In this document: in pieces, positions 7,100 to 11,299 of the stretch
Layout: every line of letters starts with the position of its first letter
Numbering within the stretch: the first letter of the stretch is position 1
Assembly: GCA_002413705.1 (NCBI GenBank)
Contig: DHXN01000015.1
Location: 1 to 11,299 of the forward strand
DNA: 11,299 nucleotides
Reading direction: 5' to 3'
Source of the DNA: Candidatus Nomurabacteria bacterium UBA5155
GTDB taxonomy: Bacteria > Patescibacteriota > Minisyncoccia > Phycocordibacterales > UBA9973
The notes under the pieces: model-generated
The model's input: only the letters and a program-made list of their open reading frames with translations
Database searches by the model: none
Told to the model about the DNA's origin: nothing
Translations under genes and position numbers: made by a program

Positions 7100-8134
7100 A
7101 TGAAATTTTTAGTTACAGGTGGAAGCGGTTTTTTAGGAATCAATATTATTCGCGAACTTTTGGCAAAAGGACACAGTGTGCGATCACTTGATCTTTTGTT
7201 GTTTGAATATCCAGAAGCTTCGCAGATCGAAGCGATTATTGGTGACATACGGGACAAGGATATGGTCAACAAGTGCATGGAGGGAATTGACATTGTCATT
7301 CATACCGCGGCTGCATTGCCTTTGTATACAGAAAAAGAAATTTTCTCAACCGATATCGATGGTACCCGCATTGTGCTCGACGCGACCTTGCAACATCATG
7401 GCAAACGATTCATCCATATCTCCTCAACGGCTGTCTATGGCATACCGGACCACCATCCTCTGGTTGAGACAGATAAACTGCAGGGTGTTGGACCATATGG
7501 CAAGGCGAAAATAATGGCCGAAACATTGTGCGAGGAATATCGTGTCAAAGGGTTGTGTGTGCCGATCATCAGACCGAAATCATTCATCGGGCCGGAACGT
7601 CTGGGAGTGTTTGCATTGTTTTATGACTGGGCGAAAGACGGCAGAAATTTTCCCATGATCGGCAGCGGCAACAATCGCTATCAGCTGATGGATGTGCAGG
7701 ACATGTGCGATGCTATCATGCTGTGTGCGACATTGCCGGAAGCAACCGTCAACGACACATTTAATATCGGCGCAAAAGAATTCACCACCATGAAAGAGGA
7801 CTATCAGGCAGTCTTGGACAAGGCCGGCTTTGGTAAAAAGATTATTGGATTCCCGGCCACACCGTTGATCTGGACGCTTCGAGTGTTGGAATTTTTCCAC
7901 ATGTCACCGTTGTATAAATGGGTGTACGAAACCGCCTCAGAAGACTCTTTTGTATCTATTGATAAAGCTCAGCAAAAGCTCGGGTACAATCCAAAATATT
8001 CGAACAAACAAGCGTTGGTGCGAAACTATGATTGGTACGTTGCCAACCTAAAAGAATTCGAAGGCAAGTCCGGCGTGACGCATCGCGTGCCATGGAAGCA
8101 GGGAGCACTTGGTTTCGCAAAACTATTTTTCTAA
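7100..8134 (+). CDS. NAD(P)-dependent extended SDR epimerase/dehydratase
   Basis: This extended short-chain dehydrogenase/reductase acts on a nucleotide-linked or lipid-linked sugar. Of 344 residues, the N-terminal Rossmann fold has TGGSGFLG (6-13), Asp31 at the end of strand 2 favouring NAD, a GDIRD motif (48-52) and HTAA (68-71). The catalytic site is S108/S109-T110 with Y133-G-K-A-K137 (YxxxK), all intact. The RPKSFIGPERLG stretch and the C-terminal half bind the substrate; a basic tail of about 30 residues follows the usual end of the fold. ATG 7100 gives the classic MKFLVTGG start; ATG 7091 would add three residues. It lies between a UbiA-like transferase and an ArnE-like transporter, so its substrate is probably the sugar on the polyprenyl carrier or its precursor (inference). 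Confidence 0.88.
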   Translation: MKFLVTGGSGFLGINIIRELLAKGHSVRSLDLLLFEYPEASQIEAIIGDIRDKDMVNKCMEGIDIVIHTAAALPLYTEKEIFSTDIDGTRIVLDATLQHHGKRFIHISSTAVYGIPDHHPLVETDKLQGVGPYGKAKIMAETLCEEYRVKGLCVPIIRPKSFIGPERLGVFALFYDWAKDGRNFPMIGSGNNRYQLMDVQDMCDAIMLCATLPEATVNDTFNIGAKEFTTMKEDYQAVLDKAGFGKKIIGFPATPLIWTLRVLEFFHMSPLYKWVYETASEDSFVSIDKAQQKLGYNPKYSNKQALVRNYDWYVANLKEFEGKSGVTHRVPWKQGALGFAKLFF

Positions 8135-8135
8135 T

Positions 8136-8489
8136 ATGGGCATCGTCTATCTCATCATCGCATTTGTATTAAATGGTACCGCCACGGTTCTTTTTAAAGT
8201 CGAAGCAAGTAACGGCATCAATCTAAAAGGTTCGTTGCCGCACATACTTATGCATAACTACGCCATGATCATCGGCTTCGTATTATTTACCATAAATGCT
8301 ATTTTTTATATTTTAGCACTTCGCTCATTGCCGTTGGGCGTCGCTTATCCAGTGATGACCGTCATGAGTCTTATCATTGTCACCGCTGCCTCAATCATTT
8401 TGTTCAACGAGCAGATCAACACGATTCAAATTGTCGGCTATATTTTATTGATAGCGGCAATTGTACTAATTTTTAATGTTAAAGTATAA
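8136..8489 (+). CDS. SMR/EamA-type small membrane transporter (ArnE-like)
   Basis: This 117-residue protein has four TM helices and the fold signature of the small multidrug resistance family: GTATVLFK near the N-terminus, SLPLGVAYPV in TM3 and a TM4 ending in ILIFN-like sequence. The glutamate essential for drug/proton exchange (Glu14 of EmrE) aligns with Asn13 here, as far as can be judged by eye. That argues against drug efflux and towards the lipid-linked sugar flippase branch, such as ArnE/ArnF, which move aminoarabinose-undecaprenyl phosphate across the membrane. The start is ATG 8136, one base after the epimerase stop. Its place after a transferase and an epimerase supports flipping of the finished lipid-linked sugar. 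Confidence 0.78.
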   Translation: MGIVYLIIAFVLNGTATVLFKVEASNGINLKGSLPHILMHNYAMIIGFVLFTINAIFYILALRSLPLGVAYPVMTVMSLIIVTAASIILFNEQINTIQIVGYILLIAAIVLIFNVKV

Positions 8490-8949
8490 GATGTATTTTA
8501 CCGAACTTGATCCGGCACTTTTCTCAGGAAAAACTATCATAGTGGATATTGACGGTACTTTGGGGCATGACGGAGCAAAAACGATGACCCAGGAAACTAT
8601 GGCTATGGTTGCGCGACTAGCGGGACATAACAAGGTGTATTTGCTTTCCAACAAACCATTGCCGGAACGAAATGCTGCGTTTTCACAATTACTCAATATT
8701 CCTTACCTGCATTCTCCGTACAAGAAACCGCATCGCAAAATCGCCGAAATGCTTCTGGATGGAGAAGGGGAAGATGTTGTGGTGATCGGCGACAAATATA
8801 TCACTGACGGACTATTTGCCAAGCGCATCAATGCTCAGTTTATCAAAGTCAAACGCATCACTGCCGCAAACGAAGGAGTGAAAGCGCGCCTGGCTTATCT
8901 CATTGATGACAGCATATTTGCAGTATTACATTTTTTTCATCTGCTATAA
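8476..8949 (+). CDS. HAD-superfamily phosphatase (YqeG/class IIIA-like)
   Basis: This 157-residue cytoplasmic hydrolase has the four HAD motifs: motif I DIDGTL with nucleophile D24 and acid/base D26, motif II S58-N59 in LLSNK, motif III Lys83/Lys84 in SPYKKPHRK, and motif IV GDKYITD with D106 and D111. There is no large cap insertion, as in YqeG-type class III phosphatases that act on large or membrane-presented substrates. A role removing the 5-phosphate from a lipid-linked phosphoribose would fit the neighbours but is inference. The C-terminal tail is hydrophobic (FAVLHFFHLL) and could touch the membrane. ATG 8476 overlaps the transporter gene by 14 bp; ATG 8491, one base after its stop, would remove five residues and is equally possible. 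Confidence 0.85.
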   Translation: MLKYKMYFTELDPALFSGKTIIVDIDGTLGHDGAKTMTQETMAMVARLAGHNKVYLLSNKPLPERNAAFSQLLNIPYLHSPYKKPHRKIAEMLLDGEGEDVVVIGDKYITDGLFAKRINAQFIKVKRITAANEGVKARLAYLIDDSIFAVLHFFHLL

Positions 8950-8964
8950 AACTTCTTCTTAAGG

Positions 8965-8970
8965 TATACT
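8965..8970 (+). promoter_or_regulatory. -10 element for internal leaderless promoter
   Basis: TATACT ends exactly 6 bp before the ATG at 8977, inside the 27-bp gap after the HAD gene, the largest gap within the operon. No TTCAT pair precedes it and no clear -35 is seen. It may allow the last two genes to be expressed separately. Confidence 0.4.
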
Positions 8971-8976
8971 AAAAAT

Positions 8977-9495
8977 ATGATATACAATATACATCCCTTA
9001 TTCGTCCATTTTCCCATAGCACTATTATTTGTTTACTCTATTATTAAAATCCTACCATTCAAAAAATGGTTTCCAAAAGTTGCATGGAGAGATATCGAAA
9101 GAGTGCTGCTATTGGTCGGTGTACTGGGTGCTTTTGCTGCCTTAGCAACAGGAAGTAGTGCCGAACATCTCATTCATGCCAATCGACAACTGGTCAATGC
9201 CCATGCTAATTTTGGCGCTGCCGCGACATTTATGTACGGCGCGCTACTTGTCGGAGAAATCGCCGCAATGATCAATTCCAAGAAATTTATATATGGAAAA
9301 AGTTTGAAATGGATATCAGAGATACTGCAATTCGTTGAAACAATATTTTGCAACCCAATCTTCTCTGGTATCATAGCTTTCCTTGGTTTTATCGCTATTT
9401 CAATTACCGGCCTTCTAGGAGGAACAATTGCATATGGGCTGACTGCCGATCCTGTTGCGCCATTTATATTAAAAATGCTAGGGATTACGTTGTAG
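8977..9495 (+). CDS. DUF2231 domain membrane protein
   Basis: This 172-residue integral membrane protein opens with IHPLFVHFPIALLF, the defining block of DUF2231, and has about four hydrophobic helices (around 8-27, 43-60, 80-98, 122-148). Conserved histidines lie at H6 and H11 near the start and at H64, H67 and H75 in the second half of the EHLIHANRQLVNAHANFG stretch, a pattern compatible with metal or heme binding, although no ligand is established for the family. The region after residue 100 carries an insert (KKFIYGKSLKW) before the last helices. It follows the HAD gene by 27 bp with its own -10, and precedes the PAP2-like gene by 6 bp. It is not an obvious member of a sugar-lipid pathway. 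Confidence 0.82.
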   Translation: MIYNIHPLFVHFPIALLFVYSIIKILPFKKWFPKVAWRDIERVLLLVGVLGAFAALATGSSAEHLIHANRQLVNAHANFGAAATFMYGALLVGEIAAMINSKKFIYGKSLKWISEILQFVETIFCNPIFSGIIAFLGFIAISITGLLGGTIAYGLTADPVAPFILKMLGITL

Positions 9496-9501
9496 TATAA
9501 A

Positions 9502-10170
9502 ATGCGTAATTTATATGTACAATATAAAAATGTTTGGACGAGAGAGCATCGCATTTCTTTAGTCTGGGCAGCAGTACTCTCAGCTTTTGCGCTAATAGTT
9601 CAAAAGGCTGCTGACCTCTATGTCTCTCATCTTAATGGTGTCTATGTTCCAGATTTAATATTGAGTCACATTCCAACATTTGACCTCGATACATTCATTG
9701 TACAAGGAGCGTTGATTTTAACACTAGTCGGTTTGTTATTATTAATTGCAAAGCCTCGCTATATATTATTTACTGTTAAATCGATCGCGGTCTTTATTAT
9801 CGTGCGGTCATTCTTCATCAGTCTTACCCATCTCGGCGTTGATCCTCACCAACTCATACTTGATACCAACAATATTGGCTATAACATTTATAATTTTTTA
9901 TATAATACGAGTGGTGATTTCTTTTTCTCTGGTCATACGGGACTGCCGTTTCTCTTGGCACTGATCTTTTGGGAACAGAGATGGTGGAGAAATTTCTTCC
10001 TACTTGTTTCACTGGTTTTTGGCGTAAGTGTTCTCTTGGCACACATTCATTACTCGATCGATGTGTTTGCTGCACCGTTTATGACCTATGGCATCTTCAC
10101 CATATCGCGGAAATTGTTTGCGAAGGATTATCAGCTTATTACTGAAGCTTCCCGATCAAAAATGCTGTAA
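9502..10170 (+). CDS. PAP2/sphingomyelin-synthase-like membrane lipid phosphatase
   Basis: This 222-residue membrane protein has about six TM helices and a C-terminal catalytic core of the PAP2_C type: GDFFFSGHTG with His145, and HYSIDV with His183 and Asp187, the His-His-Asp triad seen in sphingomyelin-synthase-related enzymes. The preceding RSFFISLTHLG block matches the family's RS(F/I)xxxLT(P/H)LP-like motif. Such proteins hydrolyse or transfer phosphate or phospho-headgroups on the outer face of the membrane. As the last gene of the operon it could dephosphorylate polyprenyl pyrophosphate or a phosphorylated lipid-sugar. In mycobacteria the phosphatase proposed for decaprenyl-phosphoryl phosphoribose (Rv3807c) is also of PAP2 type, so the analogy is suggestive. 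Its 3' end overlaps the convergent b5-like gene by 32 bp. Confidence 0.85.
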   Translation: MRNLYVQYKNVWTREHRISLVWAAVLSAFALIVQKAADLYVSHLNGVYVPDLILSHIPTFDLDTFIVQGALILTLVGLLLLIAKPRYILFTVKSIAVFIIVRSFFISLTHLGVDPHQLILDTNNIGYNIYNFLYNTSGDFFFSGHTGLPFLLALIFWEQRWWRNFFLLVSLVFGVSVLLAHIHYSIDVFAAPFMTYGIFTISRKLFAKDYQLITEASRSKML

Positions 10171-10505
10171 GCTCCTGCATTGGTTTTGTTTTCCCCGTAT
10201 ACGCTGTATTAAATGCAGCAGTGCTGTCGCTGCCACATAATGAAAGCATTGTTTGCTGAGTATCGGCATGTTTTTTAATCCATGGCGTGAAGTCATAGAC
10301 ATTCCCACTGTTGTCAGTGTATAGGAAGCAGGGGCGACTTTCGTTGGCGCTATCTTTTTCTTTATTGTGATCTTTGAAACTTTTTTGTAGGAACAACCTT
10401 CTTCTTGGTATGACTAGTTTTTGCAAAAACTTCATACTGATGAGGTGGCACAAAAACACTAAGGATAAAGATTGCGATAAAAATTGTAATGAGAGATTTT
10501 TTCAT
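10139..10505 (-). pseudogene. Secreted cytochrome b5-like protein, frameshifted
   Basis: The ATG at 10505 opens a signal-peptide frame (MKKSLITIFIAIFILSVFV...) of 47 codons ending at TAA 10362-10364. The cytochrome b5-like domain continues in the +1 frame down to TAA 10139-10141. The frames join if one base is removed from the A6 run at 10381-10386 (T6 on the plus strand), giving one protein of about 121 residues. Recognisable b5 blocks are NVYDFTPWIKKH, LCGSDSTAAF and QELTAFLIGKL. The HPGG heme motif has become HADT, keeping its His, and the second heme ligand His, in the family's KHGGQ position, is Tyr. So both the frame and the heme site are damaged. Either it is a decaying gene, or the frameshift is an assembly error in a divergent but working protein. 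It is third in an operon, 1 bp after doxX. Confidence 0.78.
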
Positions 10506-10506
10506 A

Positions 10507-10953
10507 TTAGATAAACTTGGTATGTTCGATAATCGGTTCTTGTGTTCGTGGGGGAGTGTATGTTGTCACGACTAAGGGATCATTTTTCTTGAATACTGCA
10601 TCCAATGAAAATGGGCTGGCGGGAGAAAAAGCAATTGAGAGTGCCGTGAATGCCAGTCCGAAGTCGCGCACACCAAGCGCGCCGTAGCCAACTGATTGTG
10701 TAATCCCCAGTAAATGTAATCCAAGCAAACCTGCAGTGATACGCGAATAAAAACCGAACAGCAACGCCGTGCCGAACATCAGTTCGAACCAGCCATTCAA
10801 ATAAATAAATGCGGTCTGACTGATCGGAATACTGTTGACCCATGTCGGTAAAAAGCCGAACCAGGAAGTCGGATCAATGAGCTGTTGAATACCAAACCAG
10901 ATAAAAACTAGTGCAATGGCGATACGGATCAGAATTGGTGAAAAGTTTTTCAT
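10507..10953 (-). CDS. DoxX family membrane protein
   Basis: This 148-residue protein has four TM helices (about 8-27, 45-70, 74-93, 98-116) and a hydrophilic tail. LIRIAIALVFIWFGIQQLIDPTSW at the start, the NGWFELMFGTALLFGFYSRI stretch in the middle and HLLGI later are typical of the DoxX/DoxD-like fold; members include a thiosulfate:quinone oxidoreductase subunit and redox-stress membrane proteins, but most are uncharacterised. It lies between a 42-residue membrane protein (2 bp upstream) and the b5-like gene (1 bp downstream), with no Shine-Dalgarno. The operon promoter P5 carries the shared TTCAT repeats. A redox or membrane-quality role would fit the b5 neighbour but is not shown. Confidence 0.85.
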   Translation of the reverse strand: MKNFSPILIRIAIALVFIWFGIQQLIDPTSWFGFLPTWVNSIPISQTAFIYLNGWFELMFGTALLFGFYSRITAGLLGLHLLGITQSVGYGALGVRDFGLAFTALSIAFSPASPFSLDAVFKKNDPLVVTTYTPPRTQEPIIEHTKFI

Positions 10954-10955
10954 AT

Positions 10956-11084
10956 TTATTGTGTAGTTTGACTCGTATTGTCTGACGGGTTGGGAGTATT
11001 GCCGTAGCTGAGTACGATAAATCCCGCCCCAAGAATGAAGACGATGATGAACGTTATGGTGAGATAGATTTTATTTTTAGACAC
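10956..11084 (-). CDS. Small single-span membrane protein (42 aa, hypothetical)
   Basis: A GTG at 11084 opens 42 codons ending in TAA at 10958-10956, just 2 bp before the DoxX ATG. The protein has a lysine-containing N-terminus, one hydrophobic helix (about 6-26, YLTITFIIVFILGAGFIVL) and a short tail rich in Ser, Thr, Asn and Gln, so an N-in anchor with an exposed tail is likely. I do not recognise a family. Support for its being real is positional: the GTG sits exactly 6 bp after a -10 element preceded by the 11-bp TTCAT repeat, the same spacing as at the neighbouring regulated genes, and it is tightly linked to doxX. The alternative ATG at 11089 gives only 11 codons. It could be a small regulator or partner of DoxX (inference). 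Confidence 0.65.
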   Translation of the reverse strand: MSKNKIYLTITFIIVFILGAGFIVLSYGNTPNPSDNTSQTTQ

Positions 11085-11090
11085 GCCATA

Positions 11091-11122
11091 AGTATACCTG
11101 ACTTGTATGAAGATAGTATGAA
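11091..11122 (-). promoter_or_regulatory. Regulated promoter P5 (small protein-DoxX-b5 operon)
   Basis: Read on the minus strand: TTCAT (11122-11118), ACTATC, TTCAT (11111-11107), 10 bp, TATACT (11096-11091), 6 bp, GTG (11084). It is divergent from P4, with the inner edges of the two repeat pairs 25 bp apart. Confidence 0.74.
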
Positions 11123-11133
11123 TGATGGGGGAT

Positions 11134-11146
11134 ATACATAGTGTAT
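11134..11146. repeat. Short inverted repeat between P5 and P4
   Basis: ATACA-TAG-TGTAT is a perfect 5-bp inverted repeat with a 3-bp centre, midway between the two divergent TTCAT repeat pairs. It could be a second operator shared by both promoters, but five matched bases in AT-rich DNA are weak evidence. Confidence 0.25.
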
Positions 11147-11147
11147 G

Positions 11148-11179
11148 TTCATATTGTCTTCATAAATACGTATTATAAT
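11148..11179 (+). promoter_or_regulatory. Regulated promoter P4 (gene at 11186)
   Basis: TTCAT (11148-11152), ATTGTC, TTCAT (11159-11163), 10 bp, consensus TATAAT (11174-11179), 6 bp, ATG (11186). The spacing is identical to that of P3. Confidence 0.77.
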
Positions 11180-11185
11180 AAAAAT

Positions 11186-11299
11186 ATGGAACCAATAAAA
11201 AAACAAAGTAATATTGGGGCAGGACTTGCGGCGATAGGAGTAGTGCTCGCTGGAACAATTGGCGTGTTTGCTTCAACGTTTAATCCGCCCGCAACACAA
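11186..11299 (+). CDS. Membrane-anchored or secreted protein, N-terminal fragment
   Basis: Thirty-eight codons are visible before the window ends, with no stop. A basic, polar start (MEPIKKQSN) is followed by a hydrophobic small-residue helix (about 10-29, GAGLAAIGVVLAGTIGVF) and then a proline-containing extracytoplasmic beginning (STFNPPATQ). This is a signal anchor or signal peptide; no family can be named from it. The start is fixed by the -10 of P4 lying 6 bp upstream. It shares the TTCAT-repeat promoter with the two-component system genes, so it is a candidate regulon member exported across the membrane. Confidence 0.7.
   Translation, partial: MEPIKKQSNIGAGLAAIGVVLAGTIGVFASTFNPPATQ

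Noticed and set aside
7100..8134. Assignment of the SDR as DprE2
   Set aside because: DprE2 is a classical SDR of about 250 residues acting with the flavoenzyme DprE1; this is a 344-residue extended SDR and no DprE1-like gene is present.
8109..8135. TTG start for the SMR-like protein nine residues upstream
   Set aside because: It lies within the epimerase gene and adds polar residues before TM1; ATG 8136 gives the normal family N-terminus.
10376..10392. A-AAA-AAG slippery heptamer as a programmed frameshift in the b5-like gene
   Set aside because: That heptamer promotes -1 slippage, but joining the signal peptide to the b5 domain needs +1 (or -2). The -1 frame does not encode the b5 sequence. 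Mutation or an assembly error fits better.
1..11299. CRISPR arrays, tRNA/rRNA genes, insertion sequences, prophage or defence genes
   Set aside because: No repeat-spacer pattern, cloverleaf or rRNA-like stretch, transposase motif or terminal repeat was seen. The novelty lies in the regulatory architecture and the operon content.

Overview
The window looks like a fragment of a small, tightly packed bacterial genome, most likely Candidate Phyla Radiation (Patescibacteria, Parcubacteria-like). The reasons are the prfB-ftsE-ftsX gene order, very short spacers, few Shine-Dalgarno sequences, start codons placed immediately after -10 elements, and several small membrane families (DUF347/COG4705, DUF2127, DUF2231, DoxX, cytochrome b5-like). 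This placement is an inference from gene content; no rRNA is present. The first 24 bases are Nextera sequencing adapter, not genome, so the true left edge is base 25 and the real sequence starts inside prfB.

Layout. Bases 25-1970 (+) hold the 3' end of prfB, then ftsE and ftsX. Bases 1941-3278 (-) hold a two-gene membrane operon, DUF347 then DUF2127, which converges on ftsX with overlapping 3' ends. Bases 3437-5057 (+) encode an OmpR/PhoB-type response regulator and its histidine kinase. Bases 5109-10170 (+) form a seven-gene run: NAGPA-type phosphodiester glycosidase, UbiA-family prenyltransferase resembling decaprenyl-phosphate phosphoribosyltransferase, extended SDR epimerase/dehydratase, SMR/ArnE-like small transporter, HAD phosphatase, DUF2231 membrane protein, and a PAP2/sphingomyelin-synthase-like lipid phosphatase. 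Together these suggest making, flipping and processing a polyprenyl-linked sugar at the cell envelope. Bases 10139-11084 (-) form a three-gene operon: an undescribed 42-residue membrane protein, DoxX, and a frameshifted secreted cytochrome b5-like protein. A membrane-anchored protein begins at 11186 (+) and runs off the window.

The main discovery is a shared promoter architecture. Five promoters carry an exact 11-bp direct repeat, TTCAT-N6-TTCAT, then 9-11 bp, then a -10 hexamer, and in four of the five exactly 6 bp to the start codon. They drive the DUF347 operon, the response regulator itself, the glycosidase/lipid-sugar operon, the small-protein/DoxX/b5 operon, and the gene at 11186. This is the geometry of a PhoB/OmpR-type activator site replacing the -35 element, joined to leaderless transcription. 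The simplest reading is that the two-component system encoded here regulates itself and nearly everything around it, as a locally clustered envelope regulon. The signal it senses cannot be told from the sequence.
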